DNA of 64,000 bases from Rhizobium lentis (GTDB taxonomy: Bacteria; Pseudomonadota; Alphaproteobacteria; Rhizobiales; Rhizobiaceae): NCBI RefSeq assembly GCF_014200175.1, contig NZ_JACHBD010000010.1:186001-250000 (forward strand), in the 5' to 3' direction. The notes under the pieces are model-generated. The model saw only the letters and a program-made list of their open reading frames with translations. It was not told where the DNA came from and made no database searches. A program made the position numbers and the translations under genes. Of this stretch, positions 17,941 through 26,614 are shown piece by piece. Each line of letters opens with the position of its first letter. Positions within the stretch are counted from its first letter, which is position 1.

Positions 17941-18396
17941 ATGATCTGGCTGAAAAGCAAAATCGCGACAGCAATTCTCACTGCCGCCGTCGTGCTGACG
18001 GGCTTTGCCCCGTCGCAGGCAATCCAGATGCCCACCGCCCCGCAGGTGGAGAAATCCTCCGCCGTCGAGGAGGTCCAATACCGCCGCTATTATCGTCGCG
18101 ACTATTACCGGCCCGGCTATCGCCCCGGCGCCTATTACCGCCCCGGTTGGTACGGCGGCTATCGCGGCTACAGCTATTACCGCCCAGGCTATCGCCGCTA
18201 CAACGGTTACTGGTACCCGCTCGCCGCCTTCGGCGCCGGCGCGGTCATTGCTGCGCCGCGCTACGTTGCGCCCGCGCCGCGCTATGGCTCGGCGCACGTC
18301 GCCTGGTGCGCCAACCGTTACCGCTCGTATCGGGCCTACGACAACACGTTCCAGCCCTATAACGGCCCGCGCCAGCAGTGCTATTCGCCCTATTGA
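17941..18396 (+). CDS. BA14K-family secreted protein
   Basis: A 151-residue small exported protein of the BA14K family, first described as an immunoreactive, lectin-like protein in Brucella; function in rhizobia is unknown. A signal peptide (about 1-28, ending PSQA) is followed by a Tyr/Arg/Gly/Pro-rich region (YRPGYRPGAYYRPGWYGGYR), a short hydrophobic stretch (PLAAFGAGAVIAA) and the C-terminal BA14K motif HVAWCANRYRSYRAYDNTF with a second Cys four residues from the end (QQCYSPY). ATG 17941 is six bases after GGGAG; an in-frame start at 17914 would spoil the signal peptide. Monocistronic, behind a terminator. Confidence 0.82.
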   Translation: MIWLKSKIATAILTAAVVLTGFAPSQAIQMPTAPQVEKSSAVEEVQYRRYYRRDYYRPGYRPGAYYRPGWYGGYRGYSYYRPGYRRYNGYWYPLAAFGAGAVIAAPRYVAPAPRYGSAHVAWCANRYRSYRAYDNTFQPYNGPRQQCYSPY

Positions 18397-18511
18397 GGTG
18401 AGGCAAGGGCGCGACGCGAGTTGCATCGGAGCAGGAGTTGGCCGGAACATCCACCCACCCTCGGATGACGGAGGGTGGGGGAGCTCTGCGTTAATACGTC
18501 GCCCGCGAAGC

Positions 18512-18775
18512 TTAGTGAACGACAGTGATTACCAAAATGCCAGCTTCGTGGGCGGCACGGATAAGCGCTGCTCGCGCGGCCTGCGCCGGAATCTCCCCGT
18601 GTATTGCATCTCGACAAGCCATAATTGCCGTGAGGTATTCTTCTCCATCGTCGATTGGCCAGCCAACGGTCAGCATCTCGGCGGCCTGCACGAGAGTTGC
18701 GACAAGCTTGTATTTTTCCGGCCCACTCACAACGAGCATTAGAGGGGCAAACTCTCCGGATGTGCACCACTTCAT
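18512..18775 (-). CDS. DUF982 family small protein
   Basis: An 87-residue protein of the DUF982 family, which occurs in many copies in Rhizobium genomes and has no known role. The features are an N-terminal beta region, a conserved AxxML-x2-GWP near residue 36-43, YLTAIMACRDAI, and the C-terminal ARAALIRAAHEAGILV. ATG 18775 (MKWCTSGEF) has GGGGAGA about ten bases upstream; a GTG at 18793 in frame is an alternative. It is convergent with the BA14K gene and has no operon partner. Confidence 0.7.
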   Translation of the reverse strand: MKWCTSGEFAPLMLVVSGPEKYKLVATLVQAAEMLTVGWPIDDGEEYLTAIMACRDAIHGEIPAQAARAALIRAAHEAGILVITVVH

Positions 18776-18899
18776 GACATTAGGTCTCCCCACGGTAAAT
18801 ATATTAGTAACCGTGCAAGAACCGTTCCGGACGAGGTGGCGGTACGCGCAGCATCGCGCAATTACGCTGTACCTACGGTGAGTTTGGCCGGAGCGTCAC

Positions 18900-18999
18900 G
18901 CCATCCTCCGTCATCCTCGGCCCTGAGCCGAGGATCCATTGGCCTCCACCGCAGCGGGCATGGATCCTCGGGTCAAGCCCGAGGATGACGGAGAATGGG
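18900..18999. repeat. Second repeat family, copy 1
   Basis: A palindromic unit with CCGTCATCCTCGG-CCCTGAG-CCGAGGATCCA on the left and GGATCCTCGGGTCAAGCCCG then AGGATGACGGAG on the right. Related copies are at 48131-48227 and 63611-63704. Non-coding. Confidence 0.75.
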
Positions 19000-19068
19000 T
19001 TGAGCCCTGTGATAGATGCTGCAATGTATGGTAGAGAAAGGGCGGCAGCCACCGCGCGCCTCTCACAT

Positions 19069-20064
19069 TCAAAGGATATTCACCCGCCGCAGCAGCCACC
19101 AGGCGAAGACGATCGAAGCGATGATCAGGGCGACGGCGTATTCCGTGCCGTAGTCGCCGACGGCGAAGGGCAGGTTTGCCGTGTTCATACCGAAGAAGCC
19201 GGTCACCAGCGTCGGCGGCAACAGGAAGGCGGTCATGATCGACAACAGATAGAGGTGGCGGTTGGTTTCGGAGGATTGTTTCGAATCGATTTCTTCGTGC
19301 AGCAGGCGCGCCCTGTCCTGCAGCGCATAGATATCGTGGTCGACCGTCTCCAGCCGGCTCGTCAGCCGCCGCGCCACGTCGTCGAAGCCGAAGGGCATCT
19401 CGTCTTCATCGGTCGCCGCCGCCCGGCGCATCAGTGCCAATACCGTGCGCAGATGGCGATGCAGCCGCACCACGGTTCGCCGCACCGGCGCCAGCCGACG
19501 GCGCTCGTCGCGCGGGGCGTTGTCGTAGACGATATCCTCGATCTGGTTCAGCTCTTCGGTGAGTTCGATGACGATGGCGATCAGCGTGCGCTGAAACTCG
19601 ATCACCAGCAGTTCGAAGAGATCGACGGGCCGCCCAAATTTGCCCGGGTTCTTCTCGATCAGCCCGCGCGCCCGCTCGACGCTGCGCAGCGGCTGCAGCC
19701 GCGTGGTGATGATGAAGCGGTCGGACATGGCAAAATGCAGCCAGCCGAGATTGTTGGTGTCCTGGGCGAAATCGCGCTGGCAGTCGACCAGCGTGCCGTA
19801 GAGCATCTGCTCGTCGACTGTGATCGCCGCATGCGTGTCATGCGTCGTCAGCGCCGATTTCGCATCCTCGGTCAGCCCGTCCAACGTCTCGAGCAAGGCC
19901 GGCACGCGGGCGTCGACAAGGTTGAGATGCAGCCAGTAGAAACCGTTGTCAGCGGTCAGATCCGCCACCGTCGCGCTGTTGTTCAGCCGCACCGCCGTCT
20001 TTTCATCCGGCGAGAAACGATAGGCCCAGACGAAACCGGGGATGTTGACGGGCAATGTATCCAT
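19069..20064 (-). CDS. CorA-family transporter, ZntB-like
   Basis: Inner-membrane divalent-cation transporter of the CorA superfamily. The 331-residue chain has a long cytoplasmic N-terminal part with a coiled-coil helix (about 150-265) and two C-terminal membrane helices. The loop motif is FFGMNTANLPF, with the diagnostic GMN near residue 295; the residues after it resemble the ZntB branch (zinc) more than the MPEL loop of true CorA (magnesium). Start ATG 20064 (MDTLPVNIPG). Diverges from the acyl-CoA dehydrogenase gene. Ion specificity is inference. Confidence 0.85.
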   Translation of the reverse strand: MDTLPVNIPGFVWAYRFSPDEKTAVRLNNSATVADLTADNGFYWLHLNLVDARVPALLETLDGLTEDAKSALTTHDTHAAITVDEQMLYGTLVDCQRDFAQDTNNLGWLHFAMSDRFIITTRLQPLRSVERARGLIEKNPGKFGRPVDLFELLVIEFQRTLIAIVIELTEELNQIEDIVYDNAPRDERRRLAPVRRTVVRLHRHLRTVLALMRRAAATDEDEMPFGFDDVARRLTSRLETVDHDIYALQDRARLLHEEIDSKQSSETNRHLYLLSIMTAFLLPPTLVTGFFGMNTANLPFAVGDYGTEYAVALIIASIVFAWWLLRRVNIL

Positions 20065-20190
20065 TGTTCGCCGGTCCTTTGCGAAGGCGATATCATTCTA
20101 GAAATTCTCCATGACGTCCATTTGTGCGACAGTGCAAGAGCAAACCGCCAGGGCGGGTAAACTATCGCACGGCAGGCAGGGAAATCGAAA

Positions 20191-20206
20191 TTGACGTTTA
20201 CGTAAA
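20191..20206. promoter_or_regulatory. LiuR/MerR-like palindrome before acyl-CoA dehydrogenase
   Basis: TTGACGTTTACGTAAA: near-perfect palindrome TTnACGT-TT-ACGTnAA, 68 bases before ATG 20275. It resembles the motif assigned to LiuR, a MerR-type regulator of branched-chain amino acid and fatty acid catabolism in proteobacteria. The regulator gene is not in the window. Confidence 0.45.
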
Positions 20207-20274
20207 AATCAATTAGCCCTTTGCCTCGGAGGGGCTTTGCGCGAGGTGCGGGCCGGTCCCATGGAGGAGAAAGC

Positions 20275-22050
20275 ATGTATAAGGCGCCCGTCGAGGAAAT
20301 CGCGTTCACGTTGAAGCATGTAGCGGATATGGGCGAGGCGCTGTCGAACGGTCTTTTCGGCGATCTCGGCGAAGATCTCGTCGACGCGATCCTCTCCGAA
20401 GCGGGACGTTTTGCCACAGAGGAGGTGGCGCCGCTCGCCGACATCGGCGACCGCCAGGGCGCCCGCATGGTCGACGGCGAAGTCAGGTTGCCGGATGGCT
20501 GGCGCGATCTCTACCGCAGCTGGATCGCCGGCGGCTGGAATGGCCTGACGGCGCCGGCGGCCTTCGGTGGCCAGGCCCTGCCCAACATGCTGAATGTCGC
20601 GGCGCTGGAAATGTGGAATTCCGGATCCATGGCCTTTGCGCTCGCCCCGACGCTGACGATGGGCGCCATCGAGGCGGTCAGCGCGCATGGCAGTGCCGCG
20701 CTGAAAGACAAATATCTGGCAAAGATGGTGTCCGGCGAATGGACCGCCACGATGAACCTGACGGAGCCGCATGCCGGCTCCGATCTCGGCGTGCTGAAGG
20801 CCCGCGCCGAACGCCTGCCCGACGGCACCTATCGCATCTTCGGCCAGAAGATCTTCATCACCTGGGGCGAGCACGACGCCGCCGACAATATCATCCATCT
20901 GGTGCTGGCCCGCCTGCCGGATGCGCCGGCCGGCACACGCGGCATCTCGCTCTTTCTCGTGCCGAAATTCCTGGTGAACGACGACGGTTCTCTCGGTGCC
21001 CGCAACGATCTCTTCTGCCATTCGCTGGAGCACAAGCTCGGCATCCACGGTTCGCCGACCTGCACGATGATCTATGGCGACGGCCGGTTCGGTGGCGAAA
21101 AGGGCGCGATCGGCTGGCTGGTTGGAGAAGAGAACAAGGGGCTCGCCTGCATGTTCACGATGATGAACAATGCGCGTCTCGCCGTCGGCATGCAGGGCGT
21201 GGCGATCTCGGAGGCCGCCACCCAGAAGGCACTCGCCTATGCGAGGGAGCGCACGCAGGGCAGGGCGCCGGGTTCGACCGGCGCCGGCATGAGCCCGATC
21301 GTCGAACATCCCGACGTTGCCCGTATGCTTCTCACCATGAAGGCGCTGACCCAAGGTTCGCGCGCCATCTCCTATGCCTGTGCCCATGCGATCGACATGT
21401 CACGCCTGGCAGGCGATAGCCGCCACTGGCAGGAGCGCGCCGCGCTTCTGACGCCGATCGCCAAGTCGTTTTCAACCGATGCCGGCGTTGAGGTCGCCTC
21501 GCTCGGCATTCAGGTGCATGGCGGCATGGGTTTCATCGAGGAGACGGGAGCGGCGCGTTATCTGCGTGATGCCCGCATCGCCCCAATCTATGAGGGCACC
21601 AACGGCATCCAGGCGATCGACCTCGTCACCCGCAAGCTGCCGCTTTCCGGCGGCGATCAGGTCATGGGCTTCATCGCCGAATTGAAGGCGATCGCCGAGG
21701 CCGTCAGCCGCTCCAATCTCGACGGTTTCGGTGAGACTGCCGCCAGACTTGACACCGCGATTTCAGATCTCGAAGAGACGACCGCCTGGCTGCTGGCAGC
21801 ACTTGCCGATGGGAGGGCTCCCGAGGCGCTTGCCGGCGCCACCCCCTATCAGCGCCTGTTCGGCCTGGTGCTCACCGGCTGTTACCTCGCCAAGGGTGGT
21901 CTGGCCGAAAGCGGCGACGGCAAAGGCGAGGGCCGCATCGCGCTCTGCCGCTTCACCGCTGAAAACCTGCTTGCCGAGACCGCGGCCCTTCGCGACCGGG
22001 TCGTCAACGGCGCGGCGAGCCTCGCCGCCGCCCGCATCCTGCTCGCCTGA
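20275..22050 (+). CDS. Acyl-CoA dehydrogenase, long form
   Basis: FAD enzyme that makes the 2,3-double bond in an acyl-CoA. At 592 residues it belongs to the long class with an extra C-terminal domain, which includes DmdC-like methylmercaptopropionyl-CoA dehydrogenases. Visible motifs: NLTEPHAGSDLG (about 161-172), GQKIFITWGEHD (FAD/substrate contacts), YGDGRFGGEKGAIGWLVGEE, QVHGGMGFIEE and the catalytic-Glu segment IYEGTNGIQAIDL (near 437-449). ATG 20275 (MYKAPVEEI) follows GGAGGAGAAAGC. The enoyl-CoA hydratase gene starts 10 bases after its stop, so the two form an operon for beta-oxidation-type steps. The substrate is unknown. Confidence 0.9.
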   Translation: MYKAPVEEIAFTLKHVADMGEALSNGLFGDLGEDLVDAILSEAGRFATEEVAPLADIGDRQGARMVDGEVRLPDGWRDLYRSWIAGGWNGLTAPAAFGGQALPNMLNVAALEMWNSGSMAFALAPTLTMGAIEAVSAHGSAALKDKYLAKMVSGEWTATMNLTEPHAGSDLGVLKARAERLPDGTYRIFGQKIFITWGEHDAADNIIHLVLARLPDAPAGTRGISLFLVPKFLVNDDGSLGARNDLFCHSLEHKLGIHGSPTCTMIYGDGRFGGEKGAIGWLVGEENKGLACMFTMMNNARLAVGMQGVAISEAATQKALAYARERTQGRAPGSTGAGMSPIVEHPDVARMLLTMKALTQGSRAISYACAHAIDMSRLAGDSRHWQERAALLTPIAKSFSTDAGVEVASLGIQVHGGMGFIEETGAARYLRDARIAPIYEGTNGIQAIDLVTRKLPLSGGDQVMGFIAELKAIAEAVSRSNLDGFGETAARLDTAISDLEETTAWLLAALADGRAPEALAGATPYQRLFGLVLTGCYLAKGGLAESGDGKGEGRIALCRFTAENLLAETAALRDRVVNGAASLAAARILLA

Positions 22051-22060
22051 GGAGATCCCG

Positions 22061-22834
22061 ATGACACCTGAGAAAAACCTAATGACCGACCATATCATCG
22101 TCGAGCAGCCTTCCGCCCATCCCGGCGTTCAGCTCATTCGCTTCAACCGGCCGGAAAAGAAGAACGCCTTCACACGGGCGATGTATCGCACCATGACCGA
22201 TGCGCTCACCGCTGCCAATGCGGACGCGAATATCAGGGTGACGGTCTTTCTCGGCACCGAAGGCAGCTTCTCAGCCGGCAACGACATCGGCGATTTTCTT
22301 GCCACTGCAATGGGCGGCAGCATGGGAGACGAGCTGATCGATTTCCTCTACGCGCTCGCCAGATCCGAAAAGCCGCTGGTGTCAGGGGTCGACGGCCTGG
22401 CGATCGGGATCGGCACCACCCTCAACCTGCACTGCGACCTGACGATCGCCTCCGACCGCAGCCAGTTCCGCACGCCTTTCGTCGACCTGGCCTTGGTGCC
22501 GGAAGCGGCTTCCAGCCTGATCGCGCCGCGCATCATGGGCCACCAGCGCGCCTTTGCCATGCTGGCCGCCGGCGAGGCCTTTAGCGCCGAGGAAGCCCGC
22601 GAGGCCGGCCTCATCTGGAAGGTCACGACGCCGGACGAGGTGGAGAATGCCGCACTTGCCGCGGCCACGAAACTCGCCGCCAAGCCGCCGGAAGCCTTGA
22701 AGATCGCCCGCGATCTCATTTGCGGCTCCCGGGAAGAGGTCATCGCCCGCATCGATGTCGAGGCCCGCCATTTCGCCACGCGGCTGAAAAGCGCCGAGGC
22801 CCGGGCGGCCTTCGAAGCCTTCATGCGCCGCTGA
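22061..22834 (+). CDS. Enoyl-CoA hydratase/isomerase family protein
   Basis: Crotonase-fold enzyme, probably hydrating or isomerising the enoyl-CoA made by the dehydrogenase upstream. Length 257 residues, normal. The oxyanion-hole segments are seen as FSAGNDIGDFL (near 67-77) and GLAIGIGTTLNLHCDL (near 113-128), followed by FVDLALVPEAASSL, where the catalytic acidic residue normally sits (here Glu in VPEAAS). ATG 22061 follows the box GAGGAGATCCCG; ATG 22082 in frame is a weaker alternative. Operon partner of the acyl-CoA dehydrogenase. Confidence 0.87.
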   Translation: MTPEKNLMTDHIIVEQPSAHPGVQLIRFNRPEKKNAFTRAMYRTMTDALTAANADANIRVTVFLGTEGSFSAGNDIGDFLATAMGGSMGDELIDFLYALARSEKPLVSGVDGLAIGIGTTLNLHCDLTIASDRSQFRTPFVDLALVPEAASSLIAPRIMGHQRAFAMLAAGEAFSAEEAREAGLIWKVTTPDEVENAALAAATKLAAKPPEALKIARDLICGSREEVIARIDVEARHFATRLKSAEARAAFEAFMRR

Positions 22835-22863
22835 GCTCTGCCGAAGTACCAGATGGATACCGA

Positions 22864-23868
22864 TCAGGCCGGCGGCACATCGAAGACTTCGCCGGCCCTG
22901 AGCGGCCGGAAGCGGTGCGAGGGAATATCGTGCTCTCTCATCGCCTCTTGCAACGCTCTTACCGGCGCGTCGACCGCTTCATTCGTCAGTTGGAACGTCG
23001 CGAAATGATGCCCCGCCACATAGGCCGCATTTGCCAGCTTCATCCCCACCACGGCCTCCTCAGGATTCTGGTGCTGCCCTTTCATGAACCATCGCGGCTC
23101 ATAGGCGCCGAAGGGTAAGATGGCCAGGCGAAAACCGCCATGTTTTTGCTGTGCCGCTTTGTAATTGATGCCGTGGTGAAAGCCCGTATCGCCGACGTGG
23201 TAGATCTTGCCGGCTGGCGTCGACAAGACGAACGACGCCCAGAGTGCCATGCGGCGATCGGCGCCGCCACGGGCGGACCAATGGTGGGCAGGCTCCGCAT
23301 CGATGCTTATTCCGGCGTGCGAGATGCGCTCGCCCCAATCCATCGATGTCGTCTGTAGACCGGGCACGGCACGGCGCATGATCGTGTCGTTGCCGAGAGG
23401 CGTCACGACAAGCGGCTTATGCGTGGCATGCAAGCGCTTCAGTGTTGCGATATCAAGATGGTCATAATGATTGTGCGATACCAGCACGAGATCGATCGAC
23501 GGCAAATCATCAAAGGCAATGCCCGGTTCGACGACGCGCCTGGGTCCGGCAAAGGTGAAGGGGCTGACCCGCTCCGACCACACCGGGTCGGTGAGAATAT
23601 TGAGACCGGCGACCTGCACGAGCATGGTTGCATGCCCAACCATCGTCACCCGCAGATCCTCGCCGTCGACGCGGGGAACCGGCTTGGCGGCCGCAAATGG
23701 ACTTGGAACCGATCGTGGCCAGCGCGCACGGCCACCGCCGAATTGCCAGCGCAAGAGCGCGCGGAAACCAAGCGGCTCGATACCTTCGGGATTGAAGAAG
23801 TACGTGCCGTCGAAGTGATCGGACACTGGGCCCCCATAGTAGGGATTGCGTCTTTTGGTCTTGCGCAT
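22864..23868 (-). CDS. MBL-fold metal-dependent hydrolase
   Basis: Metallo-beta-lactamase-fold hydrolase of the NAPE-PLD/UlaG-like group. The 334-residue protein carries TMVGHATMLVQ and the metal motif SHNHYDHLD (near 131-139), a further His in AEPAHHWSARG, the metal Asp in HVGDTGFHHG and a final His in AGHHFATFQ. No signal peptide was identified, and the N-terminus is basic (MRKTKRRNPYYGG). Substrate unknown; phospholipid or lactone-like esters are known for relatives. ATG 23868 is used. Convergent with the hydratase gene, 29 bases away. Confidence 0.82.
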   Translation of the reverse strand: MRKTKRRNPYYGGPVSDHFDGTYFFNPEGIEPLGFRALLRWQFGGGRARWPRSVPSPFAAAKPVPRVDGEDLRVTMVGHATMLVQVAGLNILTDPVWSERVSPFTFAGPRRVVEPGIAFDDLPSIDLVLVSHNHYDHLDIATLKRLHATHKPLVVTPLGNDTIMRRAVPGLQTTSMDWGERISHAGISIDAEPAHHWSARGGADRRMALWASFVLSTPAGKIYHVGDTGFHHGINYKAAQQKHGGFRLAILPFGAYEPRWFMKGQHQNPEEAVVGMKLANAAYVAGHHFATFQLTNEAVDAPVRALQEAMREHDIPSHRFRPLRAGEVFDVPPA

Positions 23869-23897
23869 TCGGAATCGGTTTCCCTGGCCGGGGATAT

Positions 23898-23936
23898 GAT
23901 TACTTTAAGCCAGTCGGCTTGAAATCTGAATCCTAT
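23898..23936. repeat. Third repeat family, degenerate copy
   Basis: GATTACTTTAAGCC-AGTC-GGCTTGAAATCTGAATCC matches, with changes, the stem-loop element at 48293-48330 (shared GTCGGC..T..AAATCTGAATCC). An 8-bp stem with one G-U pair remains. Confidence 0.5.
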
Positions 23937-23950
23937 CCTCAATGAAGGAG

Positions 23951-24769
23951 TCAGGCCGAGGCCGGAAACTCATTGACCTTGCGCAGCAGGCCGTCGACCA
24001 GCCGTTCGGGGAGGTAGCGGCGAAGCGAGCGGACCTGGCGCGACTGCTTGCCGGCGGAATAGCGCAGCTTCGGCTTCTTTGCGGTTGCGGCTTTCACCAC
24101 CATATCGGCGACGACCTCAGGTGCATCGCCCGTCTCCACCCATTTCCGCATCAACGCTTCACTGCGGGCGCGCTCCCAAGCATAGACCGCAAGAGGTTGG
24201 TCTGCTCGCGTCAGGTTTTCCTCGAAGGATGTCCTGGTGACGCCGGGTTGGACGAGAACAACACGAATGCCGAAGTTGCGCACTTCATGATCGAGCGATT
24301 CCGAATAGCCCTCGAGCGCATGTTTGGTCGAGGCATAGAAGGCGTTGTACGGAGCCGGGATGAGGCCGAGGATCGAGCTCATGTTGATGATCCGGCCGCT
24401 TTTCTGCTTCCTCATGACCGGCAGTACCGCATTGGCGACGCGCGCTACGCCGAAGACGTTGACGTCGAAAAGCCGCTGGGCCTGGGCGATGGAGGATTCT
24501 TCCGCGCCGCCGATGAGGCCGATGCCGGCATTATTGACGACGAGATCGAGCCGGCCGGTTTGCCGGACGACCTCCGCAACAGCCGCCTGCACCGAGGCGT
24601 CATCGGCCACGTCACAGATCAGCATCGTTATCCCCGGCCTTTTGGCGGCCGGTTTGCGGCTGGTCCCGAACACGCGGTAGCCGGCCTTCACCAGAGACTC
24701 CGCCGTTGCGAGGCCGATGCCTGAGGATGCACCGGTGACCAGTGCAACGCTTCTGTTTTTGTCGGTCAT
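23951..24769 (-). CDS. Short-chain dehydrogenase/reductase
   Basis: NAD(P)-dependent oxidoreductase of the classical SDR family, 272 residues. The Rossmann motif is TGASSGIG (near 12-19), with CDVADD, NNAGIG and the active-site Ser in NMSS and Tyr-x3-Lys in YASTKHALEGY. The C-terminal part is basic (SRQVRSLRRYLPERLVD). ATG 24769 (MTDKNRSVAL) is chosen; an upstream in-frame TTG lacks a site. It diverges from an HxlR-type regulator gene with two copies of an operator-like motif between them, so that regulator probably controls it. Substrate unknown. Confidence 0.88.
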   Translation of the reverse strand: MTDKNRSVALVTGASSGIGLATAESLVKAGYRVFGTSRKPAAKRPGITMLICDVADDASVQAAVAEVVRQTGRLDLVVNNAGIGLIGGAEESSIAQAQRLFDVNVFGVARVANAVLPVMRKQKSGRIINMSSILGLIPAPYNAFYASTKHALEGYSESLDHEVRNFGIRVVLVQPGVTRTSFEENLTRADQPLAVYAWERARSEALMRKWVETGDAPEVVADMVVKAATAKKPKLRYSAGKQSRQVRSLRRYLPERLVDGLLRKVNEFPASA

Positions 24770-24815
24770 ATTGTCAGCTTTCAAAAGAGTGGATCATCGT
24801 TGGCCGTTCTGTTAC

Positions 24816-24828
24816 TATCTTTTTGATA
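24816..24828. promoter_or_regulatory. Operator-like site 1 (TATC-N5-GATA)
   Basis: TATCTTTTTGATA, preceded by AC, in the SDR-hxlR divergent region. Same motif as the site 22 bases downstream, i.e. two helical turns. Confidence 0.5.
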
Positions 24829-24837
24829 TCGTGTCAC

Positions 24838-24850
24838 TATCGAAAAGATA
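24838..24850. promoter_or_regulatory. Operator-like site 2 (TATC-N5-GATA)
   Basis: TATCGAAAAGATA, preceded by AC, ending four bases before the regulator start codon; bound protein would cover the start region, which suggests autorepression. Confidence 0.5.
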
Positions 24851-24854
24851 CCGA

Positions 24855-25301
24855 ATGAAAAATAGTTCGATTCCGCAATGCCCGGTCGCCCGCGGCCTTC
24901 AATCCGTCGGGGATGCGTGGAGCATTCTCGTTTTGCGCGACGCCCATTCGGGCCTCACCCGTTTCGACCAGTTCAGGAAGAGCCTCGGCATCGTGCCGAC
25001 CATGCTGACCAAGCGTCTCAAGGCGCTGACGGAGGACGGTCTGCTGGAGAAGCGCCTCTATTCCGAACGGCCGCCGCGCGAAGAATATGTCCTCACGGAA
25101 GCCGGTCGCGATTTTCTGCCTGTGCTGATGATGATCGGGGCTTGGGCGCACCGCCATTGCGATGGCGAACTCGCCCGCTATGTCGATGTCGAGTCAGGAT
25201 CGGAGATCGAACCGATCGCAATCGATGCCGTTACGGGTGCAAAGCTCGGAACGCGGCCAATGCGCATGAGTTTGCAGCCGGGAAGCGAACCGGGCGATTG
25301 A
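24855..25301 (+). CDS. HxlR-type winged-helix regulator
   Basis: A 148-residue DNA-binding regulator of the HxlR/MarR-like family; these often respond to electrophiles or redox changes through a Cys near the N-terminus, here C9 in IPQCPVARGL. The domain runs about 9-100: GDAWSILVLRDA, then TRFDQFRKSLGIVPTMLTKRLKALTEDGLLEKR (helix-turn-helix and wing) and EYVLTEAGRDFLPVL. ATG 24855 has no clear Shine-Dalgarno box. It diverges from the SDR gene 85 bases away, with two operator-like repeats between them. Likely targets are itself and the SDR gene. Confidence 0.88.
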   Translation: MKNSSIPQCPVARGLQSVGDAWSILVLRDAHSGLTRFDQFRKSLGIVPTMLTKRLKALTEDGLLEKRLYSERPPREEYVLTEAGRDFLPVLMMIGAWAHRHCDGELARYVDVESGSEIEPIAIDAVTGAKLGTRPMRMSLQPGSEPGD

Positions 25302-25363
25302 TGAGATGTTCTTGACGCTCCGGATAGCGCGATCGCATTGACCGCGAAGCGTGAGGCAACGGC

Positions 25364-26614
25364 CTACTTCTCCAGCGTCGCCACCACCTCGACATGCGAG
25401 GTCCAGAGGAACTGGTCGATCGGTGTCACCCCGGTGATGCGGTAGCCGCCCTCGACGAGGATTTGAAGGTCGCGGGCCAGCGTCAGCGGATTGCAGCTGA
25501 CGGCTGCGATCTTCTTCACGCCTGAGCGGGCAAGTTCCTTGCACTGAAACTCCGCGCCGGCGCGTGGCGGGTCGAAGACGACCATGTCAAAGGGCTTGAA
25601 CTCCTGCGTCATCAAAGGGCGGCGGAAGAGATCGCGTTTTTCGACGCTCACCGGCTTCAGCCCCTGCGTCTTGCGGGCGGCCTGGTCGAGTGCGGCGAGC
25701 GCCGTTGCCTCGGCCTCGACCGCATGCACCCGGCCGATCCGCGCCAGCCGCAGCGAAAACGTGCCGGCGCCGGCAAAGAGATCGGCGATTCGCTTGGCCT
25801 TGCCGGCATGGGCAAGCACCAACTCCGCCATCGCCTCTTCCGCCGGCTTGGTCGCCTGCGCGAAGCCGCCGGGCGGCGGCGAAACCTCGACGCCGCCGAA
25901 ATCGATAAGCGGCTTGGCCGGCTCGACGAGGATTTCGCCGTTGACGGTCACGCGGGCGATGCCGCGCAGGCCGAGCACGGTCTCGATCGCCTTGCGCCGC
26001 TGCGGGTCAGAGAGTTTCTTGATGTCGTCGGCCGCCAGATCGAGGCCGGAAAGCGTCTCGAGCACCGCGACCCGGAAGGGTTCGGCGCTGGTCGCGAGCG
26101 TCGCGGCAATCGCCTTGATCGCCGGCAGTCGGGCGACGATCCCTGCCGACGAGATCGGACATTCCTCGATGGCGACGATGTGATGGCTTTCGGCCTGGTT
26201 GAAGCCGATCAACATATCCTTCTCGGTCTTGCGCGCCGCAAACACCACGCGCCGGCGTTCGCCCGGCCGGGCCGGAACGATTTCACCGACCTCAGGCGTC
26301 AGCCCCTTGGATTTGAGTGCATCGACCACCAGCTGCCGCTTGAAGGCGCGGTAGGGGGCATTCGCCAGATGCTGCAGCGTGCACCCGCCGCAGGTGCCGT
26401 TGACGCCGTCGGGACCGAAATGGCGGCAAGGCGGCTCCTGCCGGTCGGGCGAGGGCGTCGTGATCGACATGATCGTGCCCTGGCTTTTGACGCGGGCGAT
26501 CGCCACTGTTTCCCCGGGAAGGGAAAAGGGCACATAGACCGGACCGGCGGCGCTGCCGGCAATGCCGTCGCCCTGGGCGCCGAGCTTCTCGATGGTGACG
26601 GTTTCGGTGCTCAC
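25364..26614 (-). CDS. TrmA/RumA-family RNA (uracil-5) methyltransferase
   Basis: SAM-dependent RNA methyltransferase of the class that includes RlmD/RumA (m5U in 23S rRNA) and TrmA. The 416-residue protein has an N-terminal TRAM-like domain (1-55), four cysteines for a [4Fe-4S] cluster (CRHFG...CGGC near 62-78 and the later Cys in EECPISS), the SAM motif LFAGAGTFSL (near 278-287), FDPPRAG (near 335-341) and the catalytic Cys in AVSCNPLTLARDL. The start is GTG 26614, overlapping the tlyA stop as GTGA, so translation is coupled to tlyA. Exact target base not determinable. Confidence 0.88.
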   Translation of the reverse strand: MSTETVTIEKLGAQGDGIAGSAAGPVYVPFSLPGETVAIARVKSQGTIMSITTPSPDRQEPPCRHFGPDGVNGTCGGCTLQHLANAPYRAFKRQLVVDALKSKGLTPEVGEIVPARPGERRRVVFAARKTEKDMLIGFNQAESHHIVAIEECPISSAGIVARLPAIKAIAATLATSAEPFRVAVLETLSGLDLAADDIKKLSDPQRRKAIETVLGLRGIARVTVNGEILVEPAKPLIDFGGVEVSPPPGGFAQATKPAEEAMAELVLAHAGKAKRIADLFAGAGTFSLRLARIGRVHAVEAEATALAALDQAARKTQGLKPVSVEKRDLFRRPLMTQEFKPFDMVVFDPPRAGAEFQCKELARSGVKKIAAVSCNPLTLARDLQILVEGGYRITGVTPIDQFLWTSHVEVVATLEK

